This document shows, in pieces, positions 1 to 7,589 of a stretch of DNA of 64,000 nucleotides. The notes below the pieces were generated by a model. It saw only the letters and a program-made list of their open reading frames with translations. It did no database searches and was not told the DNA's origin. The stretch's first letter is position 1. Every line of letters starts with the position of its first letter. The stretch covers positions 1-64,000 of the forward strand of contig NZ_RJLN01000002.1 of assembly GCF_003725545.1 (NCBI RefSeq), read 5' to 3'. Source of the stretch: Micromonospora solifontis. Its GTDB lineage: Bacteria > Actinomycetota > Actinomycetes > Mycobacteriales > Micromonosporaceae. The translations under genes and the position numbers were made by a program.

Positions 1-699
1 GAGGCCGCGGCCGGCGAGGTCGCGGAGCGGATCGCCGGGCTCTTCACCGCCGCCGGGCTGGACGCCGCCGACGACCCGCTGCGGGACGCGGCGGTGGCCG
101 TGGAGCGCGCCGAGGCGGAGCTGCGCCGGCTGGAGGAACGCCGGGAGCAGGCCGCCGAGCTGCACGAGCAGCGGGCCGGGCACGAGCGCGAGGCCCGGGT
201 CGCCCGGGCCCTCGCGGGGCACCTGCGGGCCAACAACTTCGAGCGCTGGCTGCTGGCCGAGGCGTTGGACCTGCTGGTCGACGGCGCATCGCGGATCCTG
301 CGCGAGCTCTCCAACGGCCAGTACGACCTGGTGCACGACAAGGGCGAGTTCTTCGTCGTCGACCACCACGACGCCGGGCTGCGTCGGGGCGTCCGCACGC
401 TCTCGGGCGGGGAGACGTTCCAGGCGTCACTGGCGCTGGCCCTCGCGCTGTCCGAGCAGCTCGCCGGGATGTCCACCACGGCGGCCAGCCTGGAGTCGAT
501 CGTCCTGGACGAGGGTTTCGGCACCCTCGACGCGGCCACCCTGGACACCGTCGCGGCCACCCTGGAAAATCTGGCCGCCCGGGGCGACCGGATGGTCGGC
601 GTGGTCACCCACGTGCCGGCGCTCGCCGAGCGGATCCCGCTCCGGTTCGAGGTCCGCAAGGACGCCCGTACCGCCCGGGTGGAACGGACCGGCCTGTGA
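1..699 (+). CDS. sbcC: SbcC-type SMC nuclease ATPase, C-terminal part
   Basis: The frame is open from base 1, so only the last 232 residues are present and the start lies upstream. The visible part begins with a charged helical stretch rich in Glu, Arg and Ala (about residues 30-70), the tail of the long coiled coil. It then has the ABC signature LSGGETFQASLALALA at about residue 134 and Walker B/D-loop SIVLDEGFGTLD. This arrangement is typical of SbcC/Rad50 proteins, which work with the SbcD nuclease to open hairpins and trim DNA ends. The next gene starts 10 bp after the stop and is a candidate nuclease, which supports a DNA-end-processing operon. SbcD itself is not in view. Confidence 0.9.
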   Translation, partial: EAAAGEVAERIAGLFTAAGLDAADDPLRDAAVAVERAEAELRRLEERREQAAELHEQRAGHEREARVARALAGHLRANNFERWLLAEALDLLVDGASRILRELSNGQYDLVHDKGEFFVVDHHDAGLRRGVRTLSGGETFQASLALALALSEQLAGMSTTAASLESIVLDEGFGTLDAATLDTVAATLENLAARGDRMVGVVTHVPALAERIPLRFEVRKDARTARVERTGL

Positions 700-709
700 G
701 GGGTACGAC

Positions 710-1669
710 GTGACCCGGTTCTACGTCGACGCGTGGGACCCGGCGTACGGGGCGTCGTTCGAGGCGGCCGGCGGGGGCGGGCCGGCGGCGCCGAGCAGCG
801 CCCAGGTCGACGCCGACGTCGAGCTGCCGGCCGCCGACTGGCGGGCCGTCGGGCCCCGGTCGGACCTGGCCGCCCCGGACGTGGTGCTGCTGGTCGACGG
901 GGTACGCCGGATCGACGCCAGCGTCTGGACGGCCGAGGACGACGGTGGCTCGTACCCGGGCATCGCCGCCTCGTACGCGGCCGGGGTGGTCCGCTGCGAC
1001 CTGGACCGCGGCGCGGCGGAACTGGCCGGCGCGAGGGTGGGCCGGGGCCTCTTCACCGCCAGCCCGTCCGCGCAGGACGTGGTGGCCGGCGCGATCCGCT
1101 ACCCGGTGCACCGGGTCGGCGGCAGCGGTGAGCTGAGCAAGCTGCCGGCCGCGGTGCAGGGGCCGCTGACCGCGCTGGAGGTGGCCGTCTCCGACGCGGT
1201 ACGCACCGACGGCGACCTGCTGGTGGTGGACGGGCCGCTACGCAGCCGCCGCAACCTGCCCCGCACCCTCGGCTACATCAAGACCCAGCACAGCCAGTAC
1301 CTCGACGCCCGGCTCACGGCGGTGGTCACCGGGCTCGCGCCCGGCCAGCGCTGCCCGGTGTTCCGGCTGGGCACCGCGTGGGGCGGCTACTCGTGGTACC
1401 TGCGGCTGCCGGTGAGCGGCGGGGCGCCCTGGGCGGGCATCGTCCGGATGGAGTGCTCGGCCGAGCTGACCGAGGCCGAGGCGATCGGGCTGGCGGACCT
1501 GTCCCTGGTCACCCTCCCCCGGTTCGCCTCCAGCCCGTACAAGGACCCGCGCGCGCCGCAGAACCTGATCCCGATCGCCGGCCTGGAACGCCGGCTGCGC
1601 GGGCTGCTCGGCGACGCCCGCCTGCTGCACCGGGTGCTGACCGGCGCGGCCCGGGCGGGCCGCGGCTGA
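710..1669 (+). CDS. NurA-like nuclease candidate
   Basis: 319 residues, GTG start 10 bp after sbcC. I see features that resemble the NurA 5'-3' nuclease fold: an acidic motif VLLVDGVRRID (Asp63), a second strand-end Asp in LLVVDGPL (Asp174), a lysine shortly after (GYIKTQHSQ, Lys191), and a C-terminal RAPQNLIPIAGLE segment where NurA proteins carry their last conserved motif. NurA partners the HerA translocase and often Mre11-Rad50; here the neighbour is SbcC, the Rad50 homologue. The assignment rests on motif placement by eye and needs a profile search; a general 'hypothetical protein' label would be the safe alternative. The TGATG overlap with the next gene shows translational coupling. Confidence 0.55.
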   Translation: MTRFYVDAWDPAYGASFEAAGGGGPAAPSSAQVDADVELPAADWRAVGPRSDLAAPDVVLLVDGVRRIDASVWTAEDDGGSYPGIAASYAAGVVRCDLDRGAAELAGARVGRGLFTASPSAQDVVAGAIRYPVHRVGGSGELSKLPAAVQGPLTALEVAVSDAVRTDGDLLVVDGPLRSRRNLPRTLGYIKTQHSQYLDARLTAVVTGLAPGQRCPVFRLGTAWGGYSWYLRLPVSGGAPWAGIVRMECSAELTEAEAIGLADLSLVTLPRFASSPYKDPRAPQNLIPIAGLERRLRGLLGDARLLHRVLTGAARAGRG

Positions 1670-2526
1670 TGGGCCGCCGGCGCGACGCCGACCGGGTGGT
1701 CGAGCAGGTCGACACCGGGCGGGCCGAGCTGGTGCCGGACCCGGACCGGGCGGGCTCCTGGACGCTGCTGCTCGACGGCGCCCCGCAGTCGCACGTGGAC
1801 CTCACCGATCCGACGCACCTGGAGTTCGAGTACGTCCGCCGGCTGGCCGCCGCGCTCGACCTGGTCGCCCCGCCCGGTGCCCCGCTGCGGGTGCTGCACC
1901 TGGGCGGCGGCGCGCTGACCCTGCCCCGGTACGTGGCGGCGACCCGCCCCGGCTCCACCCAGCGGGTGTCCGAGGTGGACGGCGCGCTGGTGGAACTCGT
2001 GCGCCGGGCGCTGCCCTGGCCGAGCGACCCGCGGCTGCGGGTCCGGGTGGCGGACGCCCGGGCCACCCTGACGTCCAGCCGGGACGCCAGCTACGACGTG
2101 GTGGTGGCCGACGTGTTCGCCGGCGCCCGCACCCCGGCCCACCTGACCTCCGTGGAATACGCGGCGGAGGTGGCCCGGGTGCTCCGGCCCGGCGGGTCCT
2201 ACCTGGCCAACGTCGCCGACGGTCCGCCGCTGCGACACGCCCGCGCCCAGGTCGCCACGGTGCGTACGGTGCTGCCCCGGGCCTGCCTGGTCGGCGACGC
2301 GGCGGTGCTGCGCGGCCGGCGCTACGGCAACCTGGTGCTGGTCGCGTCCCGGGTCGAGCCGCCGGTGCCGGAGTTGACCCGGCGCGCCGCCGGGGACTGG
2401 TTCCCCGGCCGGGTGCTGGCTGGTGACGAGTTGGACCGGTTCGCCGGGGGCGCCCCGGTGGTCCACGACGCCGACGCCACCGACTCGACCCCGCCGCCGC
2501 CCGGAATTTTTTCCGTGCGGCGTTGA
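1669..2526 (+). CDS. Spermidine-synthase-like SAM-dependent methyltransferase
   Basis: 285 residues; the ATG overlaps the stop of the previous gene (TGATG), so I chose this start over in-frame codons inside that gene. The Rossmann motif VLHLGGGALTLPRY is followed by an acidic strand end (SEVDGALVELVRR) and DASYDVVVADVFAG, the layout of spermidine-synthase-like and related class I SAM-binding proteins. Actinobacteria have many such proteins that do not make polyamines, so the substrate is unknown. The C-terminal 40 residues are low-complexity. It is co-transcribed with, but not obviously related in function to, the nuclease genes before it. Confidence 0.75.
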   Translation: MGRRRDADRVVEQVDTGRAELVPDPDRAGSWTLLLDGAPQSHVDLTDPTHLEFEYVRRLAAALDLVAPPGAPLRVLHLGGGALTLPRYVAATRPGSTQRVSEVDGALVELVRRALPWPSDPRLRVRVADARATLTSSRDASYDVVVADVFAGARTPAHLTSVEYAAEVARVLRPGGSYLANVADGPPLRHARAQVATVRTVLPRACLVGDAAVLRGRRYGNLVLVASRVEPPVPELTRRAAGDWFPGRVLAGDELDRFAGGAPVVHDADATDSTPPPPGIFSVRR

Positions 2527-2735
2527 TCCGCTCGGCGGATCGCTCCGTATCACCGGGCGGCCACGCCCGTGGGGGGCCGGCTGATGTCATTGGACACCCG
2601 GAGGTCTGCATGCATGCGGTGGCGGCCGGCTGGCACGGCGAGGTGGCGAGGCCCGAGTGGATGTTCGCCCGGGCGCAGCCCCAGTCGCGCGCGTCCAGGT
2701 CGGGCCGTGGGGTCGACGCCCGGCCCGGGGATCGC

Positions 2736-2741
2736 CAGAAT
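2736..2741 (+). promoter_or_regulatory. Putative leaderless -10 hexamer CAGAAT before the ECF sigma gene
   Basis: CAGAAT lies exactly 6 nt before GTG 2748, which has no Shine-Dalgarno sequence. This spacing would place transcription start at the start codon and supports GTG 2748 over the longer frame beginning at 2523. No convincing -35 box is visible. Confidence 0.4.
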
Positions 2742-2747
2742 GACCCG

Positions 2748-3305
2748 GTGACGCCGCGACCGGCGCCCGGGCGCCACGCGGCGTCCACCGAGGCCAGTCA
2801 CTCCGACCAGCTGATCCGGCTGCTCTACGCGGAGCACGCGGGGCCGCTGCTGATGTTCGTGATGCGGCTGACCGGCGGTGACCGGCAGCGCGCCGAGGAC
2901 ATCGTGCAGGAGACGCTGCTGCGGGCCTGGCGCAACGCGCACCGGCTGGGCACCCAGGGCCAGGGCTCGTTGCGGCCGTGGCTGGTCACGGTGGCCCGGC
3001 GCATCGCCATCGACGAGCACCGCAGCGAGCAGGCCCGCCCGGCGGAGACGTACGACCGGGACCTGACCGCGTTCGCCGAGGCGGACAGCACGGACCGGGT
3101 GCTGCGCACCATGACCGTGGCCGACGCGCTGCGTACGCTGAGCCAGTCCCACCGGGAGATCCTGGTGGCCACGTACTTCCGGGGGCGTACCGTGCCCGAG
3201 GCGGCCGAGGAGCTGGGCCTTCCGCTCGGCACCGCGAAGTCGCGGGTCTACTACGCGCTGCGCGCGCTGCGCACGGCTCTGCAGGAAAGGGGGGTGACGG
3301 AATGA
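2748..3305 (+). CDS. ECF RNA polymerase sigma factor
   Basis: 185 residues from GTG 2748. Region 2 (about residues 20-88) contains AEDIVQETLLRAWR, the core-binding and -10 recognition helix of ECF sigma factors. Region 4 (about 125-180) is a helix-turn-helix with TVPEAAEELGLPLGTAKSRV. The frame stays open back to 2523, but that extension is low-complexity and lacks sigma homology. The stop overlaps the next start (ATGA), coupling it to a zinc-binding anti-sigma factor, the usual sigma/anti-sigma pairing. Such units often activate their own promoter and nearby envelope genes; the lipoprotein at 4288 is a plausible target. Confidence 0.9.
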   Translation: MTPRPAPGRHAASTEASHSDQLIRLLYAEHAGPLLMFVMRLTGGDRQRAEDIVQETLLRAWRNAHRLGTQGQGSLRPWLVTVARRIAIDEHRSEQARPAETYDRDLTAFAEADSTDRVLRTMTVADALRTLSQSHREILVATYFRGRTVPEAAEELGLPLGTAKSRVYYALRALRTALQERGVTE

Positions 3306-4081
3306 GCCGGGCAGATCACATGGACGTGGCCGCGTACGCGCTCGGCGTGCTGGACACGCAGGACGCGGAGCGGTTCGAGGAGCACCTCGCGACCTGCTGG
3401 GCGTGCGCCGCGGAGCTGGAGACGATGGTCCCGGTGGTGGGGCTGCTCTCCGGCATCGACGGCGAGACGATGATGGCGCTGGAGCAGACCCACACGGATC
3501 CCGCGCTGCTGGACCGGACGTTGATGGCGGTCCGCCGGGACCGGCGGCGGACCCGGCTGCGGCAGGTCTTCGCCACCGCGGCGGCCGTGGTGGCCTTCGG
3601 CGCGCTGAGCGGGGTCGGCTTCGCCACGGTGTTCCACGACGACCGGCAGTTCCAGCAGGCCGACCCGGCGCCGACCGTGCCCACCACGGCGCCCGCGCCG
3701 GAGCCGAAGTCGTCAGGGCCGGGGATCGGTGACCCCGCCGGGGTCGAGGGCGAGCAGCACGACGCCACCGATCCGGGCACCGGCGTGAACACCACCATGT
3801 TCCTGGTCGGCAAGGAGTACGGCACCGAGATCAACGTGCGGCTCACCAAGCTGCCCGGCCCGCGTACCTGCCGGCTGCTGGTGGTCCGGAAGAACAACAC
3901 CAGCGAGGTGGTCTCCACCTGGTCGGTCCCGGGCGGCGGGTACGGGACGAGCACCAACCAGCTGCCCTTGGAGCTGACCGCGTCCACCGCCGCCGCCCGC
4001 GACGACATCGCGAAGATCCAGGTGCAGTCGGTCGACGCGAACGGCATCGCCACCCCGCTGGTGACGGTGGCCGACCTCTGA
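3302..4081 (+). CDS. Membrane-bound zinc-type anti-sigma factor
   Basis: 259 residues; ATG overlaps the sigma factor stop. The N-terminal domain carries the zinc-associated anti-sigma signature HxxxCxxC (His28, Cys32, Cys35, in EEHLATCWAC), which binds and silences the partner sigma factor. One transmembrane helix (about residues 83-105, rich in Ala/Val) separates it from an extracytoplasmic part with a Pro/Thr-rich linker and a C-terminal beta-rich domain of about 120 residues. This layout lets an outside signal release the sigma factor. The external domain has no obvious enzyme motif. A strong hairpin follows the stop. Confidence 0.88.
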   Translation: MSRADHMDVAAYALGVLDTQDAERFEEHLATCWACAAELETMVPVVGLLSGIDGETMMALEQTHTDPALLDRTLMAVRRDRRRTRLRQVFATAAAVVAFGALSGVGFATVFHDDRQFQQADPAPTVPTTAPAPEPKSSGPGIGDPAGVEGEQHDATDPGTGVNTTMFLVGKEYGTEINVRLTKLPGPRTCRLLVVRKNNTSEVVSTWSVPGGGYGTSTNQLPLELTASTAAARDDIAKIQVQSVDANGIATPLVTVADL

Positions 4082-4094
4082 TCCGCGGGAACCC

Positions 4095-4125
4095 CGGCGC
4101 CGGGCAGCGACACCGCCCGGCGCCG
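4095..4125 (+). terminator. Hairpin terminator after the anti-sigma gene
   Basis: An 11-bp perfect stem (CGGCGCCGGGC at 4095-4105, complement at 4115-4125) with a 9-nt loop lies 14 bp after the stop. There is no T-tract, as is common in very GC-rich actinobacteria. Confidence 0.65.
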
Positions 4126-4287
4126 TTCCGGCATGTCCGGACGCGGACGCCCCGACGTGTCCCCCCACGCGGCGGCGGCCGGAACGGTTCAACGAGTCCA
4201 CTGTGAAATGGACCACCCTTTCCTCTTCAACCTTGACAGCCGCGGCAGCCGTACTACTCGGCGAACTGCCAAGACAGAGGAGGGCAC

Positions 4288-4944
4288 GTGGCACACCTGA
4301 AGCGGACGACCGTCATCGTCGCGAGCGCGATGGTCGCACTAACGGCCTGCGCGCCCGCGGGCTACGACGGGGCGAACTCGAGCGCGGCCGAGCCGGTCGC
4401 CGTCGCCGCGGCCGAACCCACCGCGGCGGCCGAGCCGGAGGCCTCCGCGACCGCGGACGCCCCCAGCGCCGACAAGGGCGCTCCCCCGGCCGACGTGCAG
4501 CTCACCGACCAGCTGATCGGCAAGAAGGTCCCCCGGATGGGCAACGTCGTCACCGACCAGGACGGCTGGGTCCTCTACCGCTTCGACAAGGACTCGGCCG
4601 ACCCGCCGCAGTCCAACTGCGTCGACAAGTGCGCCCAGGTCTGGCCGCCGGCGCTGACCGACGGCAACGCGCAGTTGCAGGGCGTCGCGGACGAGAAGGT
4701 CGGCACGGTCACCCGCCAGGACGGCACCCGGCAGCTCACCATCGGCGGCTGGCCGGTCTACCGCTACATCGGGGACAAGAAGCCCGGCCAGTGGAAGGGC
4801 CAGGGCGTCGGCGGCACCTGGTTCGTCGTCGACCAGAACGGCAAGAAGAACCTCACCTGCGTGCCGACCGGCACCCCGAAGGCGGTCGCCCCGCCGGCCA
4901 CCGGCGACTCGGGCGGCTCGGACGGCGGCGGCTACTCCTACTGA
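4288..4944 (+). CDS. Secreted lipoprotein with Yx(F/Y)xxD repeats
   Basis: 218 residues from GTG 4288, preceded by a good Shine-Dalgarno (GAGGAGGG). The signal peptide ends in the lipobox LTAC, so the mature protein is lipid-anchored outside the cell. After an Ala/Glu-rich linker (about 30-65) it has two repeats: LYRFDKD with a CVDKCAQVWPP segment, and VYRYIGDK. These match the YxFxxD lipoprotein family (COG4315-type), whose biochemical role is unknown. A TTGACA at 4233-4238 is a candidate -35 box, though the -10 is poor. It follows an ECF sigma/anti-sigma pair and may belong to that regulon; this is inference. Confidence 0.8.
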   Translation: MAHLKRTTVIVASAMVALTACAPAGYDGANSSAAEPVAVAAAEPTAAAEPEASATADAPSADKGAPPADVQLTDQLIGKKVPRMGNVVTDQDGWVLYRFDKDSADPPQSNCVDKCAQVWPPALTDGNAQLQGVADEKVGTVTRQDGTRQLTIGGWPVYRYIGDKKPGQWKGQGVGGTWFVVDQNGKKNLTCVPTGTPKAVAPPATGDSGGSDGGGYSY

Positions 4945-4958
4945 CGCCAAGCGGGACA

Positions 4959-4999
4959 CGGTGGCCGGTCGCAGCCGGGGAGGGCGCGGCCGGCCACCG
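4959..4999 (+). terminator. Hairpin after the lipoprotein gene
   Basis: Inverted repeat CGGTGGCCGG (4959-4968) and its complement (4990-4999) around a 21-nt loop, 15 bp past the stop. It is a likely transcription stop before the membrane-protein gene. Confidence 0.5.
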
Positions 5000-5163
5000 G
5001 CATGATCGGGACCGCCCGGCACACCGGCGTCCCACCGCGCCACGAGGGCGGGGTTCCCCGCCGGGGCGCGCGGGTGGCCTGCGCCCCACCCGGACGCACA
5101 GGTTCCGGTACTGTTCCGGCCGCGACCGCGTTGTGTGCGGCCGGAACGGGGAAGGAACGCCTG

Positions 5164-7218
5164 TTGACGACGCTCATCACCCTGGTCGTGGCCATCGTGC
5201 CCGGGGCTCTGCTCGGCTTCGCCCTCCCGCCGGGACGCTACCGGTGGGCCGTCTGGGCGGCCGCTCCCGCGCTGACCCTCGGCCTGATCGCGCTGGCGAT
5301 GGCGTGGCTGCCCGCGCTCGGGCTGCCGGACAGCGCCTCGGCGGTGCTCGTCGTGGAGCTGCTCGTCGCCGGCACCGCGGTCCTGCTCTCCCGGCTGGTG
5401 GCCCGGCGGGCGGTCGGCCGCCGGGCACCGGCCGCCGAGCCCGCGGCCGAGGAGGGCGACCGGCGCTCACTGACGTCCCGGTTCCGGGTACGGCCCGTCC
5501 TGCCGCGCCGCGCGGACCTGATCGGCGTGGCCGTGCCCTCGGTGATCAGCGTGGCCTACGGCTGGGCGATGGTGGGGCGGCTCGTCGCCATTCCCGGCTG
5601 GGACGCGATGAACCACGGCTACCTGGCCCGGCGCATCCTCGACGCCAACAGCGTCGAGATCAGCTCGGTGTGCAGTTCCGGGTCGACCGACCCGATCGTC
5701 TCCTGCGAGTTCTATCCCCTGGCGGAGAACGTCGCCTGGGCGCAGGCGACCCACCTGTCCGGCGGGTTGCTGAGCGCCACGATGACCGCGTGGGCGACCG
5801 TCGTCGGGCCGCTCGCCCTGGTCGCCGGCATCTACGCCGCGGTCCGGGTGCTCCGCGGGGGACCGGTGATCGCCGCCGCCGCGGCCACCGCCCCGGTCTT
5901 CCTGGGCCCGATGTGGGCCTCGCTACTCACCGGCCGGGTGAACGAGCAGACCGCGCCCTGCTTGGCCGGTGGGGTCGCCCTGCTGATCGCGCTCACCCTG
6001 CGCGGCCCGCACCCGGTACGGCTCGGACTGCTGGCCGGTCTCGCCTCCGCCGGCATCGTGATGATGCACTCGTACGACGTCCTCTTCGTCGGCGTGCTCG
6101 CGTTCGGCCTGCTCCTGCTGGTGCCGGGGGCGCTGACCTGGCGCCGCGGCGCGGCGGGCCTGGGCGCGGCCGCGGTCGCCGGCCTCGTCCCGCTCCTGCC
6201 CCTGCTCGAGGTCATCCTGGGGGCCAACGGTGAGCGGATTAGTGACCCGCCGATCCTGCTCGGGCAGTGGGGCAAGGCGTTCGAGTTCTGGGTCACCGAT
6301 CCGCAGCGCTACGTGCTGCTCGGCTACCCGCTGCCGGGTGACGACCGCTTCCAGCTCAGCGTGCCGACCGTGCAGATCGGTCTCTGGAGCACCATGGCCT
6401 GCCTGCTCGCGTCCCCGCTGTCGCTGGTGCTGCCGCAGCTGCGCTGGGCGCGGCCGTGGCTGCTGGCCGGCGTCGTGTTCACGCTGATCGGGATCTTCAC
6501 CGTCGCCTCCAGCTCGGCGCCCGCACGGATCCTGGCCAGCCTCTGGTACGGCGATCCGGAACGACCCCGTTCGATGATCTTCCCGGTCTACGGGGTGCTC
6601 ACCGTGGCGGGCGCGGTCGTTCTCGGGCTGGGCATCCAGTGGCTGCTGGTACGGCTGGTCGCCCGCGCCCGTACGTTGCGGGGGTCCGCCGTACCCGCCG
6701 CGGTGGCGGCGTCGGTCGTGGTGCTGAGCCTGACGTCGCTCGCCCTGGTGTCGGACACGTGGCGTCCGCTGCGCAAGGAGATGGTGCGGCGGGCGCCGGT
6801 CGGGCCGGAGTACACCCGGGCCTTCACCTGGCTGGCCGAGCACACCCCGCCGGGCAAGGTGGTCGCGTACGACCGGAACCGGCAGTTCATGAGCTGGTCC
6901 TACGCCGACTACGGCACGCCCACCCTGTTCGGCATCCCGCCGCTGGAGAAGGCGGCGCGAAACAACTACACGGACCGTTGGCGGGCGTTCAACTGGCTGG
7001 TCAACAACAAGAAGGCGCCGAGGAACCAGGGCTGCACGGTGCGCCGGTTCGGCATCGAGTACCTGGTGGTGGGCGGCCGTGACTACCAGGGCTGGGATGC
7101 GAACTACCAGCAGCGGCGGCTCGACGCCAGCGAGCGGCTGACCCTGGTCCACCGGGAGGGCCACGTGCGGATCTACCAGGTCACCGACGCGGGCCGGGCC
7201 TGCTCGTCCGCCCCGTGA
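5164..7218 (+). CDS. Large polytopic membrane protein (DUF6541-like, GT-C-like topology)
   Basis: 684 residues from TTG 5164, chosen because GGAAGG lies just upstream; an ATG at 5002 in the same frame has no ribosome site and would add a non-hydrophobic leader. The protein has many hydrophobic segments (about 12 or more) beginning directly after the start, an early external loop with a possible disulfide (SVCSSGSTDPIVSCEF), and a soluble C-terminal domain of about 150 residues after FTWLAEHTPPGKVVAYDRN. This layout recalls GT-C glycosyltransferases and the actinobacterial DUF6541 family; the family name is from memory. It stands just upstream of the Stealth genes, which fits a role in envelope glycopolymer assembly. 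Substrate unknown. Confidence 0.6.
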   Translation: MTTLITLVVAIVPGALLGFALPPGRYRWAVWAAAPALTLGLIALAMAWLPALGLPDSASAVLVVELLVAGTAVLLSRLVARRAVGRRAPAAEPAAEEGDRRSLTSRFRVRPVLPRRADLIGVAVPSVISVAYGWAMVGRLVAIPGWDAMNHGYLARRILDANSVEISSVCSSGSTDPIVSCEFYPLAENVAWAQATHLSGGLLSATMTAWATVVGPLALVAGIYAAVRVLRGGPVIAAAAATAPVFLGPMWASLLTGRVNEQTAPCLAGGVALLIALTLRGPHPVRLGLLAGLASAGIVMMHSYDVLFVGVLAFGLLLLVPGALTWRRGAAGLGAAAVAGLVPLLPLLEVILGANGERISDPPILLGQWGKAFEFWVTDPQRYVLLGYPLPGDDRFQLSVPTVQIGLWSTMACLLASPLSLVLPQLRWARPWLLAGVVFTLIGIFTVASSSAPARILASLWYGDPERPRSMIFPVYGVLTVAGAVVLGLGIQWLLVRLVARARTLRGSAVPAAVAASVVVLSLTSLALVSDTWRPLRKEMVRRAPVGPEYTRAFTWLAEHTPPGKVVAYDRNRQFMSWSYADYGTPTLFGIPPLEKAARNNYTDRWRAFNWLVNNKKAPRNQGCTVRRFGIEYLVVGGRDYQGWDANYQQRRLDASERLTLVHREGHVRIYQVTDAGRACSSAP

Positions 7219-7589
7219 CATTCGCTTCACGACCGGCCCGGGGCCGGCGACCCCGGCCGACGAGCCACGAACGGGCAAATCGGGAATGAGATTGCTTGCC
7301 CGATGTAGTCCGAACGGACAGCAACGCCAGGGTGAGGAGCGGGTGTCCAGGTCACGACCACACTGGTACCTTTCCGCTGCACGGCCGAGCCGGCCGTGGA
7401 ATGCGGCATGTCCGTAGCACCGAGGTGACGACGTCGACCGTTTCATCGGTCCACATGAACGGAACGAGGGCAAGGCGTGGGAGGCAGGGTGGTCGCCGGC
7501 CTTTTCTGGTCGGTACGGGGTGGTCCGGCCTGCGGGTGCGTACGCATCGCGGGTGAAGCGGCGGGGCGCCGGAACGGCGGCCGACGCTG
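7219..7589. other. 371-bp intergenic region before the Stealth locus
   Basis: No convincing gene. It holds a short inverted repeat CGGGCAA/TTGCCCG (7272-7278 and 7296-7302), a 7-bp hairpin at 7380-7398, and a patch of lower GC at about 7265-7335. It probably contains the promoter of the Stealth operon, but I cannot place a -35/-10 pair with confidence. Confidence 0.4.

Noticed and set aside
5923-7473. Long open frame on the - strand across the polytopic membrane protein gene
   Set aside because: Arg/Gly/Pro-rich translation without domain features; a shadow caused by high GC in the third codon position of the + strand gene.
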